Shown here: in pieces, positions 48,831-57,181 of the stretch
Layout: each line of letters opens with the position of its first letter
Numbering within the stretch: position 1 is the stretch's first letter
Source of the DNA: a virus
IMG/VR virus record: IMGVR_UViG_3300044957_000713
Location: 1 to 64,000 of that record
DNA length: 64,000 nucleotides
Reading direction: 5' to 3' (one strand)
Position numbers and translations under genes: made by a program
The notes under the pieces: generated by a model
Told to the model about the DNA's origin: nothing
The model's input: the letters and a program-made list of their open reading frames with translations, nothing else
The model's database searches: none

Positions 48831-48846
48831 GGGTAAATATTTACCC
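48831..48846. promoter_or_regulatory. Perfect 16-bp palindrome filling a divergent intergenic space
   Basis: GGGTAAATATTTACCC is its own reverse complement. It occupies all but one base between two divergent ATGs (48829 leftward and 48847 rightward). TAAATA is presented to both strands 7-8 bases from each ATG and no Shine-Dalgarno exists for either gene. It may be a bidirectional late promoter giving leaderless mRNAs, or an operator. Confidence 0.45.
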
Positions 48847-49641
48847 ATGCAACTACCCAACATACTTGGAACTTGTGACCAAGACGAAACATTTGTTTAC
48901 ACTGCCTGCGATCTAGGTTATTTTGATGAGTTTGGATCTGTGTTGATCAACAGCATCCGACAAAATACTGATCTAGGAATACATGTACATCTTTTCAATC
49001 CAGTCAAAAATCAGCTAAAATGGTGCAGTGCGCAACAAAGAGTTTCATGCACTTACGAATATGTCGAACCTGCACAGTTTGCCGCATCAAGCCAAAGATG
49101 GTGCAATGTTCCCATAACCGAACCTGAAAAAAGTTTTCACCAACGCACACTCACTGCCATGACCAAAGGTCGAGATCAAAGTATACAAGAACGCATGATG
49201 AAAACATATTTTGCCTGTGCTAGATTTATACGGCTAGCAGAGATATTTTCCAATTGCCCAGTTATTGCCATTGATGTGGATGCTGTAGTGCGGTCTACTT
49301 TTCCTCTTTTATCTGTAGACAAAGATTTTTACATACATCATATATCAGGAAAGAAAGCACGATTTCTTGCTGGAGGATTGATGTTATATCCCACAGTTGG
49401 CTCTAAAAGATTTCTTGCCCAGTACTCGGCCAAACTAAAAGAATATTTTGAAAGAGATTATGTGTACTGGGGACTAGATCAAGATCTACTGGATCAACTA
49501 GTTCCCCAGTACAACCACGGGCAACTACCTATGTCAATGATTGACTGGAACATGTCCAATGACAGCGCTGTATGGACGGCCAAAGGCACTCGCAAAGAAG
49601 ACCAACGATTTATCGATGAGAAGAAGAAATATATCGTCTGA
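48847..49641 (+). CDS. GT-A type glycosyltransferase on the plus strand
   Basis: The ATG at 48847 gives MQLPNILGTCDQDETFVYTA. VIAIDVDAVVRSTFP supplies the DxD motif, and RFLAGGLMLYPTV and WGLDQDLLDQLVPQ match the acceptor-binding parts of GT-A proteins. It is the only plus-strand gene in the glycan island and overlaps the convergent gene at its 3' end by 32 bases. Confidence 0.7.
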   Translation: MQLPNILGTCDQDETFVYTACDLGYFDEFGSVLINSIRQNTDLGIHVHLFNPVKNQLKWCSAQQRVSCTYEYVEPAQFAASSQRWCNVPITEPEKSFHQRTLTAMTKGRDQSIQERMMKTYFACARFIRLAEIFSNCPVIAIDVDAVVRSTFPLLSVDKDFYIHHISGKKARFLAGGLMLYPTVGSKRFLAQYSAKLKEYFERDYVYWGLDQDLLDQLVPQYNHGQLPMSMIDWNMSNDSAVWTAKGTRKEDQRFIDEKKKYIV

Positions 49642-50539
49642 TTGCTGACCAAAGCTGGCCGGTGCGTACTTCGTCATTGCTCCAGTGTATGTTAGCAATC
49701 TCATGTATCCATTGAGATCTGTCAGGCATGGGTGGATCTACTATCAATGATATATCATAAAATGCTACATCTGCCGCCCAACTGTGCCTAGGATCTTCTA
49801 CATAGCATGGCACACCTTCGATCACTGCTACCACATTGGGAGTAGAGTTATACCCAACAGCACACCAACAGTTGACTAAGTCATCTCGGATGTTGTCGTT
49901 GACGCTGACGATTACTTTGTCCTTGGCTGTGTATCTTTTTTGTATTCTGTCCACTTGTTTGTGTCTTGACCCATCCCCTGGGTGCATGCGAATCACGATA
50001 GGTCGCTTGAGATCTATTTTTCTAATCTTGCTGATAGTTTTTTCCAACCAGTGATCCTGATTGTTACCAAACATATTCCAACCCTTGGGGCGTTGGCACA
50101 AGATCAATATGTGCTGTCCGTTGGCTCCTTGCCTCCACGGTTTCATCATTGTGTTATGCCAAGACGCATAGCGATCCCACTTGGTTTCATCTAACTGATC
50201 AAAAAGGTAAATGCCATTATTGGGATACACAGAGTTAAGGCTGTAACGGTGCCATTCGTGTTCTTTGCAAGCATAATGAAGAATATTACTGTCAACAAAA
50301 ATCTGCGGTGTTTTTTGTGCCCGCAGGCAGTTGATTATTTTTTTACGGAAGTTATCTTCCAGTGTATAACCCAGAACAAATCCTGCGTCCAAGAACTGAT
50401 TGGGCAGGGCATTGTCTCGGTACTCAATGACTTCGTCACCATGGACTTTGACTCCGGCTTTGAAGTTGTCCATCAGCATCACTTTGTTGGAAAACTTAGC
50501 AGGATTGCTGATCGAGTTATAAAATATTCCTACTTTCAT
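49610..50539 (-). CDS. GT-B-like surface polysaccharide enzyme (paralogue of 47981-48829)
   Basis: The start at 50539 overlaps the stop of the upstream gene (ATGA). The 309-residue protein shows IFVDSNILHYACKEHEWHRY, IVIRMHPGDGSRH, WCAVGYNSTPNVVAVIEGVP and PDRSQWIHEIANIHWSNDEV. These blocks recur in phage and bacterial capsule-type glycosyltransferases. Activity and donor are unknown. Confidence 0.62.
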   Translation of the reverse strand: MKVGIFYNSISNPAKFSNKVMLMDNFKAGVKVHGDEVIEYRDNALPNQFLDAGFVLGYTLEDNFRKKIINCLRAQKTPQIFVDSNILHYACKEHEWHRYSLNSVYPNNGIYLFDQLDETKWDRYASWHNTMMKPWRQGANGQHILILCQRPKGWNMFGNNQDHWLEKTISKIRKIDLKRPIVIRMHPGDGSRHKQVDRIQKRYTAKDKVIVSVNDNIRDDLVNCWCAVGYNSTPNVVAVIEGVPCYVEDPRHSWAADVAFYDISLIVDPPMPDRSQWIHEIANIHWSNDEVRTGQLWSAIRRYISSSHR

Positions 50540-51291
50540 TGCCAATCTTTAGTCTTGGTCATACTAATGTTGCCTTCCTCAGGCAAGGTATTGCGTCCCA
50601 TGATATAAGTGTTGATATGCATGAGTACCACAAACTGATTGATCGCATTGTCGGCTGGGTACCAGTAAGGTCTATAGAACTTGGTCAATGCTTGCGCCGC
50701 ATCAGGTGTAATGGCATATCCGCTGGCGCCTGGCATGCTGAAGTTTTGCCAGTGACGAGCTTGCGGTATTCCTGAGGGATTTTCTAGATAACTTTTTTGA
50801 GGTTCGCTCATAAAAGAACTTTTACCAAGACTCAATATAAGAACTCCGTCAAAGGCCACAGGATGGTATCCTCTGTAGAATTTGACATCATCCTCGAATA
50901 TCATTATGGGTTCATCTAACTTGGTACACAGTTTCCATAAGTTGTAATGACTGTAAAAGCAACCAATCACACCTGGCCGGCTCATTTTGGCCCGCTCGGA
51001 CTCGCTGATCAACTGGCGTTCCACTATCTCGTATCGGTGTTTCTTTTTGAACTCTTCGTAAAGTTCTGGACGGATCAACTGTTCAATGTCGCGGTCGTCC
51101 AGCAAACGATTTTTTATGCTATAGGGGTAGAGAGTTTTTTTTGCTCGTTCGGCCAAGTCAATAGCTTTGTTACCAGGAGTACCTTCAAACAACTTAGCAT
51201 CGATACCATATTCCTTGAGTTGTTGTATCATCTCCGCAGATGAATTCACGCTGTGGGGACGTTCTGGAAGATAGATTACAAATGCTTTCAT
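50536..51291 (-). CDS. Glycosyltransferase family 25 (LPS-type)
   Basis: AFVIYLPERPHSVNSSAEMI opens the family fold. GVIGCFYSHYNLWKLCTKLD-EPIMIFEDDVKF is the GT25 signature (CxxSH and EDD metal site). MPGASGYAITPDAAQAL is the usual third block. GT25 enzymes add galactose or other sugars to lipooligosaccharide. It is coupled on both sides by ATGA. Confidence 0.85.
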   Translation of the reverse strand: MKAFVIYLPERPHSVNSSAEMIQQLKEYGIDAKLFEGTPGNKAIDLAERAKKTLYPYSIKNRLLDDRDIEQLIRPELYEEFKKKHRYEIVERQLISESERAKMSRPGVIGCFYSHYNLWKLCTKLDEPIMIFEDDVKFYRGYHPVAFDGVLILSLGKSSFMSEPQKSYLENPSGIPQARHWQNFSMPGASGYAITPDAAQALTKFYRPYWYPADNAINQFVVLMHINTYIMGRNTLPEEGNISMTKTKDWQ

Positions 51292-51941
51292 ACAGAAAAA
51301 ACTGCTTCGTGGCGATAACGATCTATGATTTTGTACCCAAACTGTGCAAGATACTTTTCAACTTCAGGAAAAGGTTTATCGTATCGCAAACCGTGACCGG
51401 CTTCTTCCACTGCAATGATTGGCAAATATCGTTTGATAGTTTGTTCTGCTCCGTTAAGTGCAAACCATTCAAAGCCTTCTATGTCCAAATGTATGTAAGA
51501 ACACACATCAAGATTCAAATCATCGATCATTAGTGTAGGTATCTTGTCGTGGCGTACATTCTTTTTGGCCCTCTTTACTAAATCTTGTCCGCCAGCTATA
51601 TGGTTTTTGCCGCGGTTGTCCTCGCGCCAGGTTACACTAACTAGGTTTCTTTCATTACCGATACAGGCTTGATACTTCATGACATGCCTCTCAGGATTGT
51701 TTAGTGTCAGACAAAGAAAGTTGACATTATCAGGCTCAAACACATAAACTCTTTCAAACTGTCGGGCATAGATCTGTGTAAACCAACCCATGTTTCCGCC
51801 GGCCTGAATCATGACTTTTTTGTCAGGCACATGGGTCATTAAGTGCTCGGGCAGATCTGATTCTTTCTTGGTCCAGTCGAAGCATCGGACTTCGTTCTTT
51901 GGCCACCAAAGGCCTTCTCTCATTTCCAGTTGGTCTATCAT
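51288..51941 (-). CDS. FkbM-family methyltransferase
   Basis: VMIQAGGNMGWFTQIYARQF then ERVYVFEPDNVNFLCLTLN is the SAM-binding motif of FkbM proteins. IPTLMIDDLNLDVCSYIHLD-IEGFEWFALNGAEQTI is the distinctive second block. Members O-methylate sugars or polyketides; here a sugar hydroxyl is likely, given the neighbours. Confidence 0.82.
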   Translation of the reverse strand: MIDQLEMREGLWWPKNEVRCFDWTKKESDLPEHLMTHVPDKKVMIQAGGNMGWFTQIYARQFERVYVFEPDNVNFLCLTLNNPERHVMKYQACIGNERNLVSVTWREDNRGKNHIAGGQDLVKRAKKNVRHDKIPTLMIDDLNLDVCSYIHLDIEGFEWFALNGAEQTIKRYLPIIAVEEAGHGLRYDKPFPEVEKYLAQFGYKIIDRYRHEAVFSV

Positions 51942-51942
51942 T

Positions 51943-52629
51943 TTATATGTTCCTTTGTTGGCAATATTCAGTTAATATGCGTTCTCTGTGCCACTCTTCG
52001 CTTTGTGGTGTATCTGCAAACTCATGAAAGCAGGGAGTACCCAAGGTATAGTGTAACAGCTTGGCGTTGGTGTTTGGCCCGTATTCATCAGGCAACCAGT
52101 TCCACTCTGGAGGTAGTTCGCCTATATGTTCGTCGTCTAACCAAGAGAAACGGTGAAGAAAACTACCGGTTGAACCTTGGATGAACTCAGGGGTAAGACG
52201 CCTGTTAGGAAAGCTACTACAGTTCCAGAGAATAACACTACTCCAATTTTTCCTAGGATAATCTTCATTCTTTGCTCCAAGATATTTCACAGGCATGCAA
52301 GTTTTGTAATCATGTTTAACAACCATGACATCTTTGTTGGGTTGTTTAAGATTCCAAAGATTCGTGATGTCATCGCGCACAATCATGTCGCCATCGATAA
52401 AGATAGCCCATCCCGACCAATGCATGAGATAAGGTACAAGAAATCTAGTATAGATAAAATGATTGGATCCATCAGTATGCGTTTCATCGTAATCTTTAAA
52501 CAGATTCAACGCAACAGGATGTATGGCCACAGGTTGTGTGGCATGTCTGATAATCGAGTTTGCACAGGTATGGAAGGCTATGGCCTCTCTTGGATCATAC
52601 CCTACAAATACAGGAATGATATCACTCAT
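51943..52629 (-). CDS. Glycosyltransferase-8-like enzyme
   Basis: The opening IIPVFVGYDPREAIAFHTCA-NSIIRH is typical of a phage and bacterial glycosyltransferase family. Other blocks are WAIFIDGDMIV (DxD), KNWSSVILWNCSSFPNRRLT and LLHYTLGTPCFHEF. It starts with an ATGA overlap on the cytidylyltransferase-cupin gene, suggesting that it uses the activated sugar made by that product. Confidence 0.78.
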   Translation of the reverse strand: MSDIIPVFVGYDPREAIAFHTCANSIIRHATQPVAIHPVALNLFKDYDETHTDGSNHFIYTRFLVPYLMHWSGWAIFIDGDMIVRDDITNLWNLKQPNKDVMVVKHDYKTCMPVKYLGAKNEDYPRKNWSSVILWNCSSFPNRRLTPEFIQGSTGSFLHRFSWLDDEHIGELPPEWNWLPDEYGPNTNAKLLHYTLGTPCFHEFADTPQSEEWHRERILTEYCQQRNI

Positions 52630-53390
52630 TTTCTTTGTATATCCGTTTCCTCACAACGATCACCATATTGTATTTCAATGATCTTGAGTGGTTCTGTGCC
52701 TTCATTGGCCAGCTGATGCCATTCACGTCGATTAATTACCAACATCTGATGTTCTGTGTATCGACCATGCAGTTCCGCATCTGATGACCTGTTCAGAGTG
52801 TACAGCGTGGCTTCGCCTTGGCTGACAAACCAAACTTCGCCACGATCTTCGTGACGTTGCATACTCAATGTTTGACCTGGGTCCACTGTTAGTTCTTTGA
52901 GTTTGACTCTTTCATTGGGCTCGTGTAACACACGGTAGTATCCCCAGGTGCGTTCAGTCTTGGGTGCTTTCCATTGTTCCAATATCCAAGAGCTCGAATT
53001 ATCTTTGTTGAAACCGCCCACTCCAAACACAAACTTGATATTGTTATCGTTGACATCCATCTCTGGAATATTTTCGTTGGTACGATCACCACCGTTGGCG
53101 AATATTATTTCATCTTGTGGGTACATGGCCCTGACATTGTGTATGGCTTGCTTACTTGACCCGTCACTGTCATCATACACAACACAATGATCTACCATTC
53201 GTAAACTTTGCACGATGTTGACTCGTTCCTGCATTGGCAGGAAAGGTCGACCTTTTTTGCGTGTGAGCCAGGCGTCAGAGTTGACTCCTACTACTAAAAT
53301 GTCACCCAGTTGTCGAGCAGCCTGGAAGTAGGCGAGATGTCCAGAATGAACAGGGTCAAATCCGCCAGTTACAAGTACGATTTTTTTCAT
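52626..53390 (-). CDS. Cytidylyltransferase-cupin fusion for sugar activation
   Basis: Residues 1-140: VLVTGGFDPVHSGHLAYFQA-ARQLGD and LVVGVNSDAWLTRKKGRPFL are the HxGH nucleotidyltransferase fold of RfaE/TagD-type enzymes. Residues about 150-250: WGYYRVLHE, VDPGQTLSMQRHEDRGEVWF and HQLANEGTEPLKIIEIQYGD are the cupin of type II mannose-6-phosphate isomerase/GDP-mannose pyrophosphorylases. The fusion would interconvert and activate a sugar phosphate. I chose the second ATG (MKKIVLV); neither start has a clear ribosome site. Confidence 0.82.
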   Translation of the reverse strand: MKKIVLVTGGFDPVHSGHLAYFQAARQLGDILVVGVNSDAWLTRKKGRPFLPMQERVNIVQSLRMVDHCVVYDDSDGSSKQAIHNVRAMYPQDEIIFANGGDRTNENIPEMDVNDNNIKFVFGVGGFNKDNSSSWILEQWKAPKTERTWGYYRVLHEPNERVKLKELTVDPGQTLSMQRHEDRGEVWFVSQGEATLYTLNRSSDAELHGRYTEHQMLVINRREWHQLANEGTEPLKIIEIQYGDRCEETDIQRK

Positions 53391-53424
53391 ATGGGTATTC
53401 ATAATAGGCCCATATTATGATACT

Positions 53425-54183
53425 TTATTGATGTCCCATCCAACTGAGACTCTTGTCAATCCAGGGCAACACAAGATTATGCTGCCGTAGATATCCATAT
53501 CGGTTCACGCATTCCACCGCCGAAGCAGGCAACAGACCTTTTTCTGCCAGGTGATACCAAGAAGTGGTTCTAGGCTCAATGGGTTCCTGATTGCTGTTAT
53601 ATACTATGGCATGTAGCCAAGGATCGTTAGGCTGCTTCAGGAAGAATCCTGAACTGCAATCCCACCCTGTGACAGCCAACATGTGGATCAAACTTACCAT
53701 AGTATGATTGTAGTAACAACCCGATGGTTGGTCAAAGGCCTGGCGCGAAAATTCAATGTTAGTGGTTTGTGGTACTACCAACACCAGCATACCATCTTTG
53801 GCACACAGTCGACGCCAGTTGGCAAGACATTGCATGGGATTGATCATGTATTGAAACACATCGTGGCACCATAAGATGTCTTGACCGTGCTTGATCTGTT
53901 GTAGGCTTTCGAGATCATTTTGTAGGTAAGTGATATTGGCTATTATGGCCTCTGAACTCAAACTGTCAACTAAATCGACTCCAGTGCATCGAATGTTCAA
54001 CGGTGTAGGGTCATCGTCTCTGGTGGTACGAGTAGCCCACCATTGCAAATCCAATGCTTCATGGCCACACCCCAAATCTATCACACTGTCCACACTTTCC
54101 ATAAAATCGTCGTGTTCGTATAGATCGTTTAACACTCGCAAACTATGGGCATGGCTTTCTTGTGCGTTTTTAAAAGTTGTCAT
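53425..54183 (-). CDS. Class I SAM-dependent methyltransferase
   Basis: SVDSVIDLGCGHEALDLQWW is motif I and IRCTGVDLVDSLSSEAI contains the acidic residue after beta-2. DILWCHDVFQYMINPMQCLA matches motif IV and LCAKDGMLVLVVPQTTN motif VI. The acceptor is unknown; the setting suggests a sugar. It overlaps the upstream gene by 14 bases. Confidence 0.8.
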   Translation of the reverse strand: MTTFKNAQESHAHSLRVLNDLYEHDDFMESVDSVIDLGCGHEALDLQWWATRTTRDDDPTPLNIRCTGVDLVDSLSSEAIIANITYLQNDLESLQQIKHGQDILWCHDVFQYMINPMQCLANWRRLCAKDGMLVLVVPQTTNIEFSRQAFDQPSGCYYNHTMVSLIHMLAVTGWDCSSGFFLKQPNDPWLHAIVYNSNQEPIEPRTTSWYHLAEKGLLPASAVECVNRYGYLRQHNLVLPWIDKSLSWMGHQ

Positions 54184-55237
54184 GTATTAACCTATGTATT
54201 GCGTCGTTATGTTTTTCTAAAGCAGTTGTATGTATGTGTTTGATCAACTCAGCATTTTTAATCAATCGACTCCAATGTTGCTGTCGTAGTTCGTTGAGGT
54301 TGAGCTGACAAACGCAAGATACCAGTTGTACTACTTGAGTCATACGCACCCACGGATCTTGAATTTGATCGTACTGGTGGTTATCAAACAAATCATCAAA
54401 TACATCAACCCCCATTTGTCTTACACTATCTACCAGTCCAGGTACAGCATACCATATAGGAAACTGATGCCATGCCAAGGCTTTGAATGTTTTTTCTGTT
54501 ATAAACACACTGGTCCATGTATTGGGATCCAGTTGACTAGAACTTTCTACAACAAGGTTGACCGGTGCCTGATAAAACTTTTGATGATCAATCCTATGTT
54601 GAAATACTTCATCAGCTATGGGTCGATCCACAATCATTGGAAACGGCTGCGGATATATCAACTTTTTAACTTCAGCACTGGCATCGACTCCGTTGGTACC
54701 AAATGTCATAATCATGTCGTTGACGTTGATTTTGGCCAACAATCGTTTGGCAAGATTTCCACGATCAACACTGGCGCGGCGCATTAGGCACGTCAGTTTG
54801 TGGGTCATGGGTATTGCAGTCCAGTCTATGTGATATTGCTCGAGATGCATGTACCAGTTGCCATTGTAGATCAGTCTATCAGGCAACGACACAGCAGGAT
54901 ATGGCAGTTGAGATACGTCTTCCACTGCGCTAAAAACAACTCTAATATTATGCGACGGTACTTCTAGTTTGTGTGTCAGATACTTGTAAAAGTTTGCAAA
55001 ATCCGCCGAGGAGATACCTTCGGGCTTGAGATCAAACACCCATATAAAGTTTTTTTCTTTTTGAGGAAAAATGTTTTTCTTTGCACAGTCCTGCTCAAAC
55101 ATTCTTTGTAACTCTACTTTACATTCTCGTAACACATCTGCAGATATTTCTTTCCAGAGAGCATAGTAAACTATGCTTTCTTTTTTGACCAATCTCTCCG
55201 GAGGCGCTTTTACTCCCGGCAACAATTCTTCACTCAT
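54170..55237 (-). CDS. Glycosyltransferase-like protein with fucosyltransferase-type C-terminus
   Basis: The start at 55237 overlaps the uvsY stop (ATGA). The N-terminal part is unrecognised (KESIVYYALWKEISADVLRE). The C-terminal part TSVFITEKTFKALAWHQFPI-WYAVPGLVDSVRQMGVDVFD has the EKT-KAL-PIW pattern of GT10-like domains and resembles the gene at 24207-25199. It is the first gene of the glycan island, coupled to uvsY. Confidence 0.62.
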   Translation of the reverse strand: MSEELLPGVKAPPERLVKKESIVYYALWKEISADVLRECKVELQRMFEQDCAKKNIFPQKEKNFIWVFDLKPEGISSADFANFYKYLTHKLEVPSHNIRVVFSAVEDVSQLPYPAVSLPDRLIYNGNWYMHLEQYHIDWTAIPMTHKLTCLMRRASVDRGNLAKRLLAKINVNDMIMTFGTNGVDASAEVKKLIYPQPFPMIVDRPIADEVFQHRIDHQKFYQAPVNLVVESSSQLDPNTWTSVFITEKTFKALAWHQFPIWYAVPGLVDSVRQMGVDVFDDLFDNHQYDQIQDPWVRMTQVVQLVSCVCQLNLNELRQQHWSRLIKNAELIKHIHTTALEKHNDAIHRLIHDNF

Positions 55238-55686
55238 ACCTGTATATCTTCCATTCCTGCTGTTCGCAATCGCACAATGTGACCCATTTGCCATTGCTTG
55301 GTGTCTAGGCCTTTCATGATGCCCAGCCAGCAATTGCGTAACAGAGCCACTTCGTTGATGATAGTCTCAAAATCTATTACTTCGTCTTCACCGTCTACAT
55401 ATTTTTCAGCGTCGCGGCTGGTCAATGCACGAGCATAACCCTCAAGATATTTTTGAAAGTGCCTACGGCGTATCTTTCGTAGTTGTATGTTGAGATAGTT
55501 AAGCACTGCTTCAATCTCTTGCAGTTGGTTGAAACGATGTTCAGTAATACCTGGCAAAGCTGAAATATTTTTTTCTACGACTCCGCCAATGCGGCATTCT
55601 TTTTTAGCTTCGTCAAGCTCGCGTTCATAGTGCTGAATAAAATCAGGTATATTGGCAAGACTGGCAGTGACTTTACTGTACCACAT
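55234..55686 (-). CDS. uvsY: UvsY recombination mediator
   Basis: The 150-residue protein matches UvsY of T4-like marine phages: LANIPDFIQHYERELDEAKK, ALPGITEHRFNQLQEIEAVL-NYLNIQLRKIRR, ALTSRDAEKYVDGEDEVIDF and LLRNCWLGIMKGLDTKQWQ. UvsY loads UvsX onto gp32-coated ssDNA. It lies two genes from uvsX, with a radical SAM gene between them. Confidence 0.9.
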   Translation of the reverse strand: MWYSKVTASLANIPDFIQHYERELDEAKKECRIGGVVEKNISALPGITEHRFNQLQEIEAVLNYLNIQLRKIRRRHFQKYLEGYARALTSRDAEKYVDGEDEVIDFETIINEVALLRNCWLGIMKGLDTKQWQMGHIVRLRTAGMEDIQV

Positions 55687-56932
55687 TTTTAATCTCCTCG
55701 ACTAGCCAGGGAAATGTTTGCTTCCAGTTGAGTTGCCTACGTCGATCTATCTCATCAAGAAATATTGATAGTTGATAGATTTTGTGTTCATCTTGGTCGC
55801 AAGATTCCACTTGTAGTTTGATACCAGTCATATATTCTTTGGCCTGTTTTTGTTGCCAAGTGTTTGTAGGCATAACATCTAGTATAGCATCAAAATCTTT
55901 AGAAAAAAACTTTGTACCAAAAATACCTGGATGTAAAAAGTCATGAGTCATGACTGTGGTAGAGAAATAGTGCCCAACTTCTCTTTGCTTTCTGATGCAG
56001 TTAATAAACTCAATCAACTCTGGCACTGTTTTTATTGTCAACACCGACAGTGTCTGATTTACATTGAGAGTGATCCAGGGTTGATCTGCTACCAATTTGA
56101 AGTTTTGCTTCCACTGTTCTATGTCAATGCCATATCGTACATATTCTTGTTCTTTGCCAAAACAGTCAATGCTGGCAGTAAGATCAAATCGTTTGATCAT
56201 TTGATTGTTGATAAGATGTTTTATGCGTTCTAACAAAGTGGCCAAACGATCTGGAGAAATCTTGAGATTACTAATGACGTTGAACTCTAGACCTGGGCTT
56301 GGGTGTTGATCAAAAAAATCCAAACAACAATCAAACTGCTCTTGATAAAATGGTTCCCCGCCTAGTACGTGAAATCTTTTGATTGCGCCATGATGTTGTT
56401 GCATCCATTTCCAAAAACTTTGAGTCAACTCTTTTTTGTTTGAAACCTGCTGACTTTGATTGTCAATGATCACTCCATATTTTTCAAAACGACCAAACTT
56501 TTTGTTTTCAGCTTGTATCTTGCTGGAAAACCCGTCCCAACAATACAAACAAGACATATTGCAGACATTGTCAAAATAAACTTCCACTATACGAGGTGTA
56601 ACTTTAATGCTAGTTTGATCAATATCTAACTCAGGTGGATGCATGTCAGGAATAGACAGGTGAAACATTCGATCACTGGATCCACCAGCATCTTCAATAT
56701 TTTTACAATATTCACACCCGCCCGTGGGCCACTGCCCGTTGAGCATGAGAGATCTATCAGCTAGTTTTTTTGGTGTATTGTGAAAAGTATCAAACGTAGA
56801 TGGTGTAAGCACATCTGCATTGACTCTATGGCAAGAACTGGTAGTACCATCATAGAGACGAATGGTACTCCAGTTCCACTTGAGTTGACACGCAGTTGTG
56901 CTTTTGATTGGAAAATATTTTTTTGATTCCAT
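55673..56932 (-). CDS. Twitch-type radical SAM protein
   Basis: EVYFDNVCNMSCLYCWDGFSS has the CxxxCxxC cluster motif (Cys125, Cys129, Cys132, counted from a TTG one codon upstream of the ATG at 56932). FHVLGGEPFYQEQF is the GGE strand and NVISNLKISPD a later SAM motif. The N-terminal 90 residues carry four more cysteines (16, 35, 74, 77), including SCHRVNADV and GGCEYCKNI, likely an auxiliary site. I recall similar proteins in uncultured aquatic phages. The substrate is unknown; a peptide or sugar is possible. Confidence 0.82.
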   Translation of the reverse strand: MESKKYFPIKSTTACQLKWNWSTIRLYDGTTSSCHRVNADVLTPSTFDTFHNTPKKLADRSLMLNGQWPTGGCEYCKNIEDAGGSSDRMFHLSIPDMHPPELDIDQTSIKVTPRIVEVYFDNVCNMSCLYCWDGFSSKIQAENKKFGRFEKYGVIIDNQSQQVSNKKELTQSFWKWMQQHHGAIKRFHVLGGEPFYQEQFDCCLDFFDQHPSPGLEFNVISNLKISPDRLATLLERIKHLINNQMIKRFDLTASIDCFGKEQEYVRYGIDIEQWKQNFKLVADQPWITLNVNQTLSVLTIKTVPELIEFINCIRKQREVGHYFSTTVMTHDFLHPGIFGTKFFSKDFDAILDVMPTNTWQQKQAKEYMTGIKLQVESCDQDEHKIYQLSIFLDEIDRRRQLNWKQTFPWLVEEIKNVVQ

Positions 56933-57177
56933 CAATAGTCATCGTCGTTATAGGAATTCTCGTCCTCTTCTTCTTCGAGCTCTTCCTCTTCTTTGAGATA
57001 ATCTGCTAAGGCACGTTTGATATCCTCGTCGCCCTTGAATGTGGCTTTGATATCTTCAGCATCTATGTCATTGTCAATCAGAATACTAACCATGGTTTCG
57101 GCAGCTTCTCTACGGTCTACCGAGTTGATATATCTTTTTACTTCTGACCAAATTTCGTTTGTTAGTTCCACTGACAT
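56932..57177 (-). CDS. Acidic conserved T4-like protein next to uvsX (81 residues)
   Basis: The protein is helical with a strongly acidic end (EEEELEEEEDENSYNDDDY), preceded by DIDAEDIKATFKGDEDIKRA. Small acidic proteins in this position are usual in T4-like cyanophages. The tail resembles the acidic tails used for partner binding, such as gp32. Function is unknown. Confidence 0.65.
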   Translation of the reverse strand: MSVELTNEIWSEVKRYINSVDRREAAETMVSILIDNDIDAEDIKATFKGDEDIKRALADYLKEEEELEEEEDENSYNDDDY

Positions 57178-57181
57178 CAGT

